From Prorocentrum cordatum (lineage: Eukaryota; Sar; Dinophyceae; Prorocentrales; Prorocentraceae), in contig CAUYUJ010020282.1 in NCBI GenBank assembly GCA_963575745.1, positions 459,381 to 523,380 of the forward strand: a stretch of 64,000 nt of DNA. The letters are read 5' to 3'. The translations under genes were made by a program, and so were the position numbers. Positions 10,462-22,305 of the stretch are shown here, piece by piece. The notes below the pieces were generated by a model. That model did not search any database and was not told where the DNA came from. It worked only from the letters and a program-made list of their open reading frames with translations. The first letter of the stretch is position 1, and each line of letters begins with the position of its first letter.

Positions 10462-10945
10462 GTTCTCCTCCTCCTCCTCCTCCTCCTCCTCCTCCGCCTC
10501 CTCGTCCTCCTCCTCCCATTCCTCCGCCTTCTCCTCAGGCCTCCTGCCTCCTCCCCCTCCTCCTGCTCCTCCTGCTCCTCCTCCTCCTCCTCCTCCTCCT
10601 CCTCCTCCTCCTCCTTGTCCTCCTCCTCCTCCTCCTGCCCCTCCTCCTGCCTCCTCCTCCTCCCCTCCTCCTCCTCCTCCTCCTCCTACTCCTCTGCCTT
10701 CTCCTCCTGCCTCCTGCCTCCCCCCCCTCCCTGCTGCTCCTCCTCCTCCTCCTCCTCCTCCTCCTCCTCCTCCTCCTCCTCCTCCCTCCTCCTCCTCCTC
10801 CTCCTCCTCGTCTTCGCCTCCGGCCTCCTGCCTCCTCCCCTTCCTCTGCCTCCTCCCCCCCTCCTCCTCCTCCTCCTCTTCCTCCTCTTCCTCCTCCTCC
10901 TCCTCCTCCTCCTCCTCCTCCTCCTCCTCCTCCTCCTCCTCCTCT
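10462..10945. repeat. (CTC)n / (TCC)n array, ~480 bp, interrupted
   Basis: Long homopyrimidine + strand with interruptions such as CCTGCCTCC. It produces long poly-Ser, poly-Pro, poly-Leu and poly-Glu frames on both strands that are not genes. Homopurine-homopyrimidine mirror tracts of this length can form triplex DNA (general knowledge). Confidence 0.95.
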
Positions 10946-11459
10946 GTCGTTATTTCACATTGGCCCCATCTCCTCTCCCCCTCTTCATCTTCCCCTCCCC
11001 CTCCCCCTCCTCGCCCTCCCTCCTTCCCTCGCGGAAACAGAGGAGGGTGGAGGGGGAATGCGCCAGCGGCTCGCATGGCAGCGCCACGGCCAGAGTCAAC
11101 GCCCGCGTGGTCAGACGTGAGGCCAGATCAGTCCCGATCCCCGGACGTGCCTCGGGACCCTCCGCACCGGGCCATCCTCCAGGCCGGAGCAGGGGCAGGG
11201 GAGACGGCAAGGGCTCCTGTCCGTTACAGCCTCTTCGAGTTCTGGCGGCTGGACCTCGCGCTCCGCGAGAAGCGGTGGCGCCCGTGCACGGGCAGGCTGC
11301 CGGCACACCGGAAGGCTCCCATCTGACGCCTCCCCTGGCTCCCCCGAGAGCTTACCAGGTCGGACCGCTGGGCCCACACGGGGGTGGGCGGCGGGCCTGG
11401 CCCGGCGCGCCAGTGGGGGAGGCCCCAGTCGAGCAGGGGAGGGCCTCGGCTGGTGTTCG
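10946..11459. other. Unassigned GC-rich sequence
   Basis: The plus frame through 11075-11325 is open and Arg/Pro/Ala-rich, which high GC alone can produce. No domain is recognised. Confidence 0.45.
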
Positions 11460-11645
11460 AGGCCTCCCAGATGGGGTCCGAGCGGATGGGGTCGGAGGAT
11501 CGCGCCGCATCGCCGACGCGTCGTCGATGCGGCTCGATGCGGAGCCCGATTTTCCCAACGCCGGCGTCGCCGAATGCATCGGCGATGTATCGGCGATGCG
11601 GCGCGATCCCCGACCCCATCTGCTCGGAGAAGATTTGGGAGGCCT
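11460..11645. mobile_element. Fold-back element family F2, copy 2
   Basis: Same inverted ends as 7978-8205: AGGCCTCCC, GATGGGGTC, GGATCGCGCCGCATCGCC inward from the left, with the inverse on the right ending GGGAGGCCT. The interior is 42 bp shorter than copy 1. Flanks show no obvious target duplication. Confidence 0.75.
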
Positions 11646-11971
11646 CCAGGTGTGCAGCCCGGGCGGATATTGCTTTGGCCTTCTTGGGCGGCACCCTCCC
11701 TTCAGGCATAGAGGCATGGAGACTCGTGTTCGTTTCCATTCTGTCGCACCGTGTTCCCGAGCCCGAGCGTAGCCCGCAGAGGGCCGATCGAGGCATCAGC
11801 GCTGCCGTCCTTGCGTCGAGCTCTGGCTGCTGCTGGAGCGGGCCTCGATCATCCGGGGAACGAAGGGAGCAACACCATAGTACGCGAAGTGCCGGCTAGC
11901 GGAGGGAGGAGGTCCTTCTCTCCACCCCCCACCTCTCCTCTTCCCCCCCTTGGGTCTCCCTCTCCCTCCCT
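11646..11971. other. Spacer before the LTR element
   Basis: No gene or repeat recognised. It ends in a C/T-rich run that directly abuts the 5' LTR. Confidence 0.5.
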
Positions 11972-12094
11972 TGTTAGCTTTCCAACAAGGTGACCTTCTG
12001 CCACCCAGGAGATCTTGGCAGGCTTCTGAGCGTCGTGGGTTCCACGCAAGCCTAGCAGCGATAGAGGAGATGCACCCGTTCATGTCGGGGCTCA
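11972..12094 (+). repeat. 5' LTR of the copia element
   Basis: Begins TGTTAGCTTTCC and ends GGGGCTCA. The shared core with the 3' LTR includes CTTCTGCCACCCAGGAGATC and GGAGATGCACCCGT. LTRs of 123 bp are short for an element of this size. Confidence 0.8.
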
Positions 12095-12120
12095 AGCTTG
12101 AAATGTCGAATTTGTTAGCG

Positions 12121-12146
12121 GAGCCTGGTAGATCGCTACCAGGCTC
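12121..12146. other. Perfect 11-bp stem hairpin just inside the 5' LTR
   Basis: GAGCCTGGTAG, loop ATCG, CTACCAGGCTC. It lies 26 bp downstream of the LTR, in what would be the 5' leader of the genomic RNA. Its function is unknown. Confidence 0.6.
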
Positions 12147-12770
12147 GGTCGCTATCCGCGGCGCCTCCAGCGAGACGCCGCGCGCGCGGCCAAAGCTATT
12201 GCGTTCGCCGCAGGCTTTTTTGGTCACTAGCGACAGCAACTGAAAGGTAAGGTTCACAGGCACCGATGACAGCGACAAGAAACTACACAACATGGTGAAG
12301 ACGTCCACCGACGAAAAAAACACCTAGGAACAGATCGACCTGAAGGCATCATGTCCGAGCACACTGGTCCCCCGCTCGACGCGTACACGGAAGGAACACC
12401 TTGAGGATTGAGACCAGCATTGCTGCACTACCCGTTCAGAGGGTTCTTGGAGAGGCTTCGTCTTCGGTATCGTGTCTGACTTGGCCGCCGAACAGATTGG
12501 TCCCGCAGTCGCGGGCAGACTACAGGAAGACCTTGCAACATGGCCTTGCCACCGACGTTGCGAACCCAACAGGGAGCGGAGTTGCAAGGGGACGCCGCCT
12601 TCGCATACCCTGGCGAAGCAGTGCTGATGGATGGTCGAGGCAGCGTTTGATTGCCTGCCACCGAGAGCGGAGCTCAGCGCCTCATCCGCATTTGTCTCGC
12701 AGATACGGCGCGGACAACCAACTGACGGCCACGGGCAACATCGACATGTCCTATGATATCCGACGAGGTC

Positions 12771-12779
<9 letters not shown>

Positions 12780-12804
<25 letters not shown>
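12780..12804. repeat. (CT)n microsatellite within the copia element
   Basis: Pure CT dinucleotide run in the leader/Gag region, absent from functional coding frames and so a sign of decay. Confidence 0.9.
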
Positions 12805-12805
<1 letters not shown>

Positions 12806-12925
12806 ATTCTCTTGGATTATAGGTGTCTGAGTTCGAGCACGTGCATGAAGAGACAAGGAGGCCCAGAGGTTTTAATTTGATTGTCGCAGCCCTCATTCAT
12901 CAGCTACTGATGTACTCTAAGATGT

Positions 12926-13804
12926 ATGATGTGTTGCTGTTGGTCAACAGCGGTCTTTCGCGCCACAAGGACATCAATATCCGCTTGCTGCGATTCGCGA
13001 AGAGCCAGGCCCCTGCACAGCTATCTGGTGTTGGGTGGGTATCACGCCGATGGCACCGAAGACGGGGAAGGTGACGACGACTGGTATGACGACAGCTATT
13101 CGTCTGACAACTCGTGGTTTAACGACAGCTGGGCCGATGACATCTTGTACAGAGATCCCACATGGTATGACGGCAGTTTTTGGTATGACGATGCCTGGTC
13201 CCGCCTCGAGTGTAACGGAGACGAAAACGAGCCCAGCCAAACAGCTTCGGAGCCATCGCCAACAACAGCAGCGCCACCAGATACCGGAGCGACCGACCTG
13301 GAGACCTTGCCAGAGGACACCTACTTCGGCAGGAAGGGCAAGGGCAAGGGCAAGAGCTACAGCAAGAACCGCAAGCGCAAGGGCAATAACCCCGGGCGTC
13401 CAAGAGACAAAGGCAAGAGCATTGGCGGAAGGTCTAGCGAACACGGATGCGGAAGATGCGGAGGCCCGGGCCACAACACGGACGATTGCCCATGCAACCA
13501 AGGGGAATCGAAAAACAAGAAAAGCAAGGGCCGCTCCAAAGACGAGAGCTACAGCAAGAGCCGAGGCAAGGCCAAAGGCAACTACGCGGACCACGAGGAC
13601 CCTTGGCACTCGAATGCCAACACGTGGAAGCATGGTCGATCTGCTGGCACTACCTCACCTCCTGGTAGCAGTGGCACGCTAAGTCTTTGGAGCCAGTTCA
13701 TGCAGCTCCTGATCAGTTGCCGACCTCATCCTGGAAGCCACAGCTGTCAACACCCCTGGCACCAACATCACGACCATAGACGCCATGTGCTTCCTGTGAG
13801 ATAG
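12926..13804 (+). pseudogene. Gag-like fragment with CCHC zinc knuckle (copia element)
   Basis: An open stretch with, in order, an Asp/Trp/Tyr-rich acidic segment, a Ser/Thr/Pro segment, a basic GRKGKGKGK region and the knuckle CGRCGGPGHNTDDC (13448-13489; C-x2-C-x4-H-x4-C). A second basic Lys/Ser/Gly stretch follows. This is the nucleocapsid part of a retroelement Gag, which binds genomic RNA. The conserved Gag core upstream is not recognisable, and the frame closes at 13804 without a protease, so I call it a broken fragment. Confidence 0.7.
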
Positions 13805-16800
13805 CTGCCAGGGGCCCGTCGCTGGAACTGCCCAACCAGCAGCTGAGCGCCGATCACGTCTTCGAGGCCGAGGTCGACGACCTACTTCGAGGTTATGCCC
13901 GAACCTCCAGCGGTCGCGCCAGTGATCGACGTCGACGATGAAAATGACCACGACGAGACCGTCATTACTGACTGCATTACCATGGGATCCTCGTCGGCAC
14001 ATACAGCTATGTCACTGGCCCGGTTGGACCTCGACTCAGTGGTTCGCGACGTGGTTGCCGCACCACCTTCGGCGGCGCCGCCATCGTTGCGCTTGAGCGC
14101 ACTCGCGCCAGCAAGTATCATGAGCGTGGACCTTCGCCGCGCCTCGGGCGTCTTATCAGCGCCGCCAAGAATGCCGATCACCCCGCCATCGACCACTGCG
14201 CCAGTAGCGCGAGCACCGGCGGCCCAGATCAACCACCGCGAGTAAGTCAGAAGGCGCCTCCCCGACACCGGCGCCCTCGAGAAGCTGATATTCAGCGCTC
14301 GCGCGGGGCCAGCCGCCTCCGGGGAGCCAGGCGGCCCACGCCTGCGCCGAGTGCGCCGCGAGCCCTCTTCCAGGGACACCTCCACCAGATGAGCGCGGCG
14401 AAGGGCCGCGCCGATGAAGAGCCGGCCTCTGAGGCGCAGCAGCGCGCCCATCCGCGCGCTCTGGGCCCCTTCAAAAATTCCAACGGCCTCGACTACGACG
14501 CGGCGAAGGGCGCCGAAATCTGGGGCGCGATCTTCGACCCCGGCGCCGCCGACGAGCTGGTCGGCACCCTTGCGCGCGCGCGCGATGTGGCCGGGCCGCG
14601 GGGGCGCGACTTCACTTCGGCGCTCCCGAGGGGGCACTTGGCATTGCTGGGGTCGACGGCGCCCCGGCGGAGAGTCAGATAGCAGCGCGAGCGCCGATCG
14701 ATCCAGGCCCAGCCAGCACGAACCTCGAGACAGCAATTGCAGGAAGAATTGGAGATCGGTGCACATTTTTACTTTCGAGCAAAACGTATATCGAGGTGGG
14801 AGGTGACAGCGATGTTCGGCTATTCTGATAGCAATGAAGGGTTGTTCGTTTCTTTAGATTGCGTGGGAAAGAGTATCGTGGCGCGAATGTTGCTAACCAG
14901 TTTGGGTCTCTACCTCGTTTTCATCAACCCAGGACTCAAGAGGAAGCGCGATCCTTTTTTCCGCTTCATCAATGCGCATGCGGTGGACAGACTGCCAGGA
15001 TACACGCAGCCGTGCCACCCTGCAGCTCGCCATCGCATCGCGAGCCTCAACGTGGGAACGCAACGGTGCCAGTGTTAGCTTGTAACGAATATTCAGCAAT
15101 CACCGTCAAACACGGGCAGCCTCTGGAGACGCCGCATGGGCTGGGATCGATCAACATCGCCATGTCAGTCAGCTTCGGCGCACTCGAGTTCTACGAGTCC
15201 AGCCATGACGACGAGAACTTTCCGGGGTCGAAGTTGCTGTTCGAGAGCGGCAAGTGCAAGATCTGCGGGCGCATCGAGAACGAGACAACGATCATGCCAT
15301 GCGCGCGCGTCACATTCCTGCGTGCCCACGCTGCCAGGATGATGCAGGACGTCGATGGCGCGAGCCCTCTCTGGACGCCCAGGGATGCGCAGCACGAGCT
15401 CCAGGGCATCAACGATCATAGCAACGTCGTCAGTGCCATTGTCATGCCAAACAGCAAGATCGGACATCTGGAGCTCAATGGAGGCATGCTTCGCGACTGG
15501 CGCGGCGACCGCTACGTCCTGGACCTTTTCTGCGCGCGCTGTATTTCCTCGTCGCCAGACTTTCCAGCCCCATGGAGCCCGCCGAGAAGGCCAAGATGCG
15601 AAGGGGCCAGCTGCCCATGCTCAATGGGCTGAAGGAGCAGTCCGAGAAGATTGAGAGCAACAAAGGTTTCTCGATCAACGAGAACCCGATCAGCAGCGAC
15701 ATATGGAAGGACCCCCCTCCCAGCGCCACGGTTCACCACGGGCGCTGCGGTTGCCAATGCTTTCTCGGATGCCACCAACGAGCCGATCACGGTGCCAGCG
15801 GGATGGCCGCGGAATCTACGACTACTTGTTCGAACACTTCGATTGCCCTCGCCCGCGCCCGCTGGGGGCCCGCGGCGCGCGGCATTTTGAGCATTCAGAG
15901 ACTGACGCTTTGGAACGCGTCTCTCGCCATGGTGCACGCGCATCTTCTCTGCGCGGCCATCCTGGACGACATCGCGAAGGAGATGTTCACTGGTTCGCCG
16001 TCCTGGACTCCCGGCGCCGATTGGAACTGCGCGCGGCGCAAGCGCGGCGCCAAATCCAAGCTAGACCGCGGTCGAGCCGCCGGTTGCAGGTTCGACGTCG
16101 ACGGGCCCAACGCCGCTTCACCACGCCCAGCAGGTCATGGATCAATGGCAGCGAGACCATCGGGGACGTAGAAGGACACCACGCCGATCGACACCATCGA
16201 AATATCACCTTCCGATAGCCACGACTTCTTCGATTCAGGAAGAAGACCACACCCGAAGGGGCAGAGCCGCCAGTTGACGGCGATGACGATGATCCGCCCA
16301 GACACGGAGACCATCGCGAAGACGATGAAGCATTAGAAGATGAAGCACTAGAAGATAAAGGAGCACCTGCAGAATTCCTCGAGCGCTGCTCGGGTGACGC
16401 ACGGGACCTCATCGACAAGGCGAAGACCGCCGAGGCCCTGGGCGACGTCAGTCAAGAGATTGCCGGGAGACTCCAGGCAACTTCATGGAGATCAAGTCTG
16501 GCTCGAATAAGATGAATCCTTTCAGGCTGTCACGCGCCATCGGCCCTGTGCTGCGTCTCGGCCTGATCTTTCTCGCAAAGAAGCGCGCCGCGTCACCGAC
16601 TGGTTGCCCGGCAGACTTCTCGCGCTAGATAGCGATCAGTTCAGGTGCCGACGAGCAAGGCAAACGCGATCATCGACTTCAACACGCAACAGTTCACGAC
16701 GTTGGCGACAAGGCACTACTGCATGACAGTAACATTTTTCTCTTCGGAGCAGACACGGAGGAAATCACCGACGAACCAGAGGCATCGACGCTAGCAACAG

Positions 16801-16930
16801 CGCCGACACCGACTGTGAAACTTCAGGCAGCAGCACAACTACTACAGAGAATGGTCGGAGAAGAACTCGATCAGTGCCTAGTGTCACTACATTAGCCTTT
16901 CTGGCACGCACCCGCAGCACGGCTCGGACC
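13805..16930 (+). pseudogene. Decayed polyprotein region between Gag and integrase
   Basis: Several overlapping open stretches in different frames (13895-14245, 14859-15632, 15572-16171, 15703-16218). None gives a recognisable protease or other domain. One segment (about 15240-15330) has a CxxC and a later Cys (GKCKICGRIENETTIMPC). Position inside the element suggests former pol/spacer sequence; that is inference. Confidence 0.4.
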
Positions 16931-16931
16931 T

Positions 16932-17935
16932 ATGCCATTACAAGTTGGAGCAAGAAAGGAGATAGTGGACAAGCCCACCGAAGTCATCAAAAGGACGCGC
17001 AAACGACTCGCGGGCGACAGCCCAACTCTACGCCGTCCTGCGGCCAAGGCCACGCTCGCGCTTTTCTTCAACCAGAAGATTCAGATCGACTTGGTTTTCG
17101 CTCTTAAAGGTCGAGTTGCCCCGCGCATGGATGAGCTCTTCCGCTGCGAGCAGGACGACGAAATCACGAACCATTCATGTGAGAGCTTACTGGCCAGTTT
17201 CCTGGACACTTGGGCGCGCATCTTCGGCCCGCCGATGGGAGTCATCGCCGACCAGGAGAAGGCTCTGGCTGGTCGCGGTTTCGCCGCCTTCTGCGACGCG
17301 TTCGGCATCGCGCGAGTCGACGGAGGGACCCAGTCCCGCCAGTGGTTCCGGCAAGCAAGCCAAGCATGCCAAGACAGGCGCGGCCGAGGAGTGCATCGAC
17401 GTCATTGAGTTGGCCATGCTCAACGTGCACGAAGGACTCAGAGAGCAGGGCATCGACGCCACCCTCAAGGAGCTGGTTCAGGAAGCCAGCGTGGCACGCA
17501 ACCAACCTGCTTCTCGCCTTCAACGAAGTCACGCCTTCAGCAGTAGGCTTCGGCATCGCGCCCAAGGGCTACTTCGAGCTCGACAGCCCCGCGATCGACT
17601 CCGAGAGCGACAGCCAGACCGAACTTGCACATGATCGAGCAGCTCGACAACGACTGGTCGCCAAGAGCGCAGCCTTTCAAATAGTTGCTGAACGCCGACT
17701 AGCCATCGCCAACCAGAGCCGACCACAGCAGAGCGAAGCACCACATCTTGAGACAGGAGCTCTCGTTGATCTTCATCGTCAACGGTCACCGAAAGACACG
17801 CCGGGATGGAGAGGACCAGCAGCTTTTCTCGACTCGAACGACAAGGAAGGCGCTGGCACAGTCAAGTGGCAGAGCATGCCCTATCAAGTACCACTACGAC
17901 ACCTGCGCGCACACGTAGGCGCTACATCCTTGATA
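16932..17935 (+). pseudogene. Copia integrase remnant, frameshifted
   Basis: The first part (16932-17350) reads FFNQKIQIDLVFAL, then FLDTWARIFGPPMGVIADQE and GFAAFCDAFGIARVDGG, the rve core with the two expected Asp positions. The continuation lies in a second frame (AAEECIDVIELAMLNVHEGL, about 17395-17500) and then a third (AFNEVTPSAVGFGIAPKGYF to KWQSMPYQVPLRHLRAHV, about 17510-17930), which carries the C-terminal domain typical of dinoflagellate copia elements. At least two frameshifts make it non-functional. Confidence 0.75.
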
Positions 17936-19700
17936 TGCACCTGCAGCCGAACATCAGGCCAAGCAACATCTCCGATTGCGAGGTACATCGTAATATATTT
18001 TCGGACGGCCAGAAGCACGTATCCACGGACGCCCACTCTGCGAAGTTTGGCCTCGTGGGCGCTCAGTCGTATCCATTGGGAGGCTACGTTGTCTATCGCT
18101 CGAGCCTTGATTTGAACGACGGCAAGGACATTACACATCATCTAATGGACATGGTTGATGCTCAATTTCCGAACAAGCCACTGGTCATGGGTCGCAACTG
18201 GAGTTCTCAACCCCGAGACTGGTCTCAACCTGAAGCAACAAGTTGGAGCTCCTTGGCCAGACGCATGGTTCGTGCTGTTCTCCTGCCACGAGATGCCAGC
18301 CAACGACCGTCCGCAACAGTGCGACGCTCCCGACTTCAGCGACCTCTCGGGCATCCTGCCACCAGACACCGACACTTCCGACGGCCTCAGCATCGCGCAT
18401 CCGTTCGACGGCGGCAACACCGCACTCGGCCCAGAGATTGAGCAGCCACCGGCGCCGCCGTCACCACGGCGACCATCATCCAGCACGCGCTCGGCAATAA
18501 TACCAGCGCTCACAATCACGATCGAGGTCTGGCAGACCACGCGACACTAGCATCACCGAGATAGACGCCGAGCAGCCACCTCAACCATCTGGTGATGATC
18601 GCCAACCACAGGTAGAGCAGCACCAAGACGACGGAATAAGGGACAGCATTTCCACCATCGGCCAGCATCAACATGGACACCGAGAACCTCAGTACAACGA
18701 TGAAATCTCCAGCCTGAACGACCAGAACCCCGCTTCAGAAAGATCGAGGTCCCAGTCTAGCCTCGGCGCCAGTCAGGACAGCCAGTGTTCAAAAAGCAGT
18801 GGAGGCCGACGTGCATCGAGCAGTTCTAGTCATTGAAACCGCGAACAAGTTCGACAACACCAGCACTGGAGAGGTCAAGCAGCACACATCGTCTTGAGCC
18901 AGCTCAGCTGAGTCGTCTGGAGATGCTAGGTCATATCCCGAACATCAAAAAGATCAGCCAACCTTGGATTATCCAGCAACTGGATCTGCACAGCTACCGC
19001 TACTATCACCACTGGAAGAAAAAACAGCTCTCGAATACCCAGGAAGTACCGACCTTCGCGATCACATCGGCTGGACAAGACACGATCTCCGCACGCGCCA
19101 GCTGCGCTACCCATGGGCGCCTCTAGCACCAAGCGCGACACTTCACGCAAGGTACTTGCCCCAGTCAAGGAAACGAGCATTCGCTCAACATCGAGCTCAG
19201 CAGGATCAGGACCTTCTTCTTTGTCAGGGTCAGCACCGCCTACCGGATCCAGGATCAGCCATCGACCTCACGAGCCAGTCCTACCTGTTCTCGGAGGGCA
19301 GGCATCAGCATCCGAGCGCGCAGAACAGTCCTCCAAGCTTTGGAGTACAGCAAGGGCGGCCCACGACCTTCGCATGACGACGGAGGAGCACTGCCATTCT
19401 ACTCCGACAAGGTTGCAGACAGGTCACTCCATCAGGAATGAGATGACAGACGCGACGCGATGGGTGAACTCATTCACGAATACGCGTCGAGCCTGAAGGA
19501 CGCGTTCATGAACTGCTTGACCACATCCGCTCCCTCGGTCAAGACATATCTCATAACCGACGGCACCTGGGCGGCATCGTCATCAGACGTAACCATTCCT
19601 GGGCCATGGAGCAAGGGTACTTGCTCATTGATTGGCGTCAGAGATGGTCGCGCTATCTCGCCGGCGCTGAAAACCGCAACTCGTTGCCAGAGGAGACGGT
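17936..19700 (+). pseudogene. Integrase-RT spacer of the copia element, degenerate
   Basis: Acidic and Pro/Ser-rich open fragments (for example 18155-18550) separated by stops, as expected for the poorly conserved linker between integrase and RT. No conserved motif is identified. Confidence 0.5.
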
Positions 19701-19703
19701 CCG

Positions 19704-20770
19704 TTGCGAAGCCGTCATCTTGAGGCCGACCGAGCCGAGCTCGCCAATGTTATGGAACACGGGGTGTTCAAGGTTAAGAAGCCCATCTACTTTGACATCC
19801 TGCCCACCAGCTGCGTCTGGGTACGAAAGTGGGCACGAAAGCTGCCTGAGGATGTTACGTGGTCAAGAGTTATCCAGAGCCGGCTTTATGGCCGCAGATT
19901 TCTTGGTCCGCAGAATCATCCACTTTCTACCCACCGCATCGCTGCCACGTGCCTATCGCAGAAGCATTTGGTCAGCGACGCCACGAACAACGACTGGGAC
20001 GTCGAAGAATGGGGCATCAGAAGCGCAAGGTCACCATTGCCGTTCCGAAGTACGTTTCTTTCATCTACAAGATTCCAAGCTTCTTGGAGCACATGCGTCA
20101 GCTGTTTGAGAACATGGTCTGGAGCTTCTGAATGCAATGCATGGGCCCAACGACGCGCCGTTGCTGTGGCAGTTCTGTGCACGCTCTTTCCTTACTAAGC
20201 AGGCTGCAGCATGAATCTCATATGTCGACGAGAATTCTTACACCTGGCGCGATGCTGAGAACAAGATTGGGGGATGGGCGCCTCTGCGCGTGGACGACGC
20301 CAGCATTGCTGGGCCAGCTGATTCCAGGACAATACGGTGGTTCGTTGAGATGGAGCAAGGTTCGGACAGTTGACCGTCGCAAAGACGCCCATGCAGCGCG
20401 TCGGGGTTTCCCGTGAAAAGATCGAGGTCGGCGACAAGCTGCATCAGAGGGAGTTCGCGCTCGCCATCAATCTCGTCGCGATCCCGAAGGACATCTCTGA
20501 CCGCGCGAAATGCACGCCTGCGCAAATCACCGCGCTTCGAGGAGCAGTTGGGGCCTTGTCGTTGCTGTGCTACACCAGAATTGACATTATGGCCGACGCG
20601 GTGTTCGTACACCGGCACGTAAGCAGCGCGACGATCACGCACATGAAGATGGCCAACATGAATTTTCGACAAGTTCGTCAGTTCTCACAGCTGGGATTAA
20701 TGTTCAGGCATTTCTTACCACCGTGTAGCATAGTGGCAAGATGTGATGCCAGTCGCGCGAGCAGCTAAAA
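19704..20770 (+). pseudogene. Copia reverse transcriptase remnant
   Basis: 19704-20198 shows GVFKVKKPIYFDILPTSCVW, VRKWARK, then SRLYGRRFLGPQ and ATNNDWDVEEWGI, matching the N-terminal RVT_2 pattern (SRLVARGF..., DV...AFL) with the AFL part lost through frameshift. Further RT pieces follow in a different frame. 20370-20768 gives ITALRGAVGALSLLCYTRID and then a KMANMNFRQVRQ stretch, the RT-RNase H connection. The catalytic YVDD box was not found intact. Confidence 0.7.
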
Positions 20771-20953
20771 ATCCTTCGCAAGCGAGGGCAAGCGCGCCAT
20801 CAAGATGTTCGCCAAACTGCATGGTCAACACAAGTCTGCGAAGCTGGACGCCGCCGCATCGCGCGGTCAAGGGCATATGTAGGTTCAGTCAGCCAAGCTC
20901 GCGAAACGAATCTCGCATCGTACGTCGCACACCGAGAGTCTTTCACAGCATGG

Positions 20954-21403
20954 TTGTCGGCGCACTGCGAGTTGATCGCTATGAGAGCTGCAGAGAGGAG
21001 CAACCCGGTGAAGCCGACGCTAGATGATCTTATCCAAGCAGTTTCACATGCGCTCTACGAGGTACGCATCGACACGACGACCGGCCGCCGCGACCTGTAC
21101 GAGTTACGTATTGGGGTGAAGGGAATACCTCAAGATGGTACGCGAAGGCTAACCATTTTTTCGTTGCGCGAGAAGAGGTGGATTCACAAGGTACACCATA
21201 GCCTTTGGTGCGACGCCACGGGCATGTTTGCGACTTGCCTCACCAAGCACTGCAAGACCAACAAGATGTTGCAGAAGTTCCTGGGCACTGGCTACGTGAT
21301 ATATAAGCACCCCATGCTGATCGCGATCATGGTCAAGAGGAAGCTGGAGTACGGGCAGTTTTGGGGCACGCTTATGGATGTCCGGAGCCACTGCTGTGAG
21401 TGA
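20954..21403 (+). pseudogene. Copia RNase H-region remnant
   Basis: An open frame from CELIAMRAAERSNPVKPTLD through GRRDLYELRIGVKGIPQDGT to a C-terminus containing ATGMFATCLTKHCKTNKMLQ, the DGLTK-like end of copia polyproteins. The first RNase H acidic positions are not visible. It stops 186 bp before the 3' LTR. Confidence 0.6.
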
Positions 21404-21589
21404 GTGACGTCAGTTGCGGCGACTGAACATCGACGCCTGGGCCATGCTAGCGATGATTCCGGTTGACTTCGCTGGCAATTCCATGGGCTTGACCTGCTGC
21501 CTCAAGAACTCGCTCTTTGTCGAGTTAATTGAATGAGTCTCCTTGCCGTGAGCCGTGAACCAGAACGCTGGAAACATGTTAGGTACCAG

Positions 21590-21712
21590 TGCGAGCTTTC
21601 CAGCAAGGTGGCCTTCTGCCACCCAGGAGATCTGTGCAGGTTTCTGCGTGTCTTGTGTTTCACTCAAGCCCAGCTGGGATAGGGGAGATGCACCCGTCGC
21701 TGTCGGGGTTCA
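21590..21712 (+). repeat. 3' LTR of the copia element
   Basis: Begins TGCGAGCTTTCC and ends GGGGTTCA, exactly 123 bp like its partner. About 83% identical to the 5' LTR by hand alignment, with no indels. Confidence 0.8.
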
Positions 21713-22305
21713 CGTCGAGTCCCCCCCCGGACAGCTTCCCCCCCTTCAGCTCCGACGTCGAGCTTTGTTCGCAACATGGGTTCCCAGAGGTCTGGATCTC
21801 TTCCTGGGAATGGGAACCCGCTTTTCATCCCGAGTCATTATTTTATTGTCCCAGGGTCGATTGAGGGCCCCAAAGGCCGAGACTCGCCAACCAAAATGTC
21901 CGCTTCGATTTTTCACGACGCGAGGATGTCATGGTCCTCCTGCGCTTCCCTTCTCTTCCCTCCTTCTGTCTCCCTCACCCTTTCCTCCTCCCACTCAGGT
22001 CGGCGTCACCCCGACATACCAGTCCAGAGGCGACGCGCTTGCCGAGGAACCTTCTGTTAGAGTCTCCGTGGCGGGCGCTCTCTGGCCGTGCCACTCGGGA
22101 GACGATGCACTACAATGCGTTTGCGCTCTATGATCCGGTCGGGCGCGCGCCTCCGAGAAGGACACATACCACGTGTGTGCGTCCTCCCTCCTCCCACTGC
22201 GCAGCGCAGGTCGCCGACCACGACCAGCAGGGCGCTGAGCAGCTCCAGGCGCTCCACGCGCAGATACGCGAACTGCGGGCGCAGGCGCGCACCCCCTGGC
22301 GGCGC
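21713..22305. other. No recognised feature
   Basis: Mixed sequence with short open frames only. It ends at a small GGTC tetranucleotide run (22306-22337). Confidence 0.5.

Larger units (their letters stand above)
11972..21712 (+). mobile_element. Degenerate Ty1/copia LTR retrotransposon
   Basis: Two 123-bp direct repeats with TG...CA ends bound 9.74 kb that holds, in order, a Gag-like zinc knuckle, an integrase, a reverse transcriptase and the RT-RNase H region. Integrase before RT is the Ty1/copia order. The coding parts lie in at least three frames with internal stops, so the copy is dead. The LTRs differ at about 21 of 123 positions by my count, which indicates an old insertion. No matching 5-bp target duplication, convincing primer-binding site or polypurine tract was found. 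No clear aspartic protease was seen between Gag and integrase. Confidence 0.8.

Noticed and set aside
10113-11120. Poly-Ser/Pro/Leu and poly-Glu proteins
   Set aside because: Products of the CTC/GGA array; likewise near 3100, 22400, 24900 and 37700.
11967-21717. Target-site duplication around the copia element
   Set aside because: The flanking 5-mers (TCCCT and CGTCG) do not match; either lost or never present.
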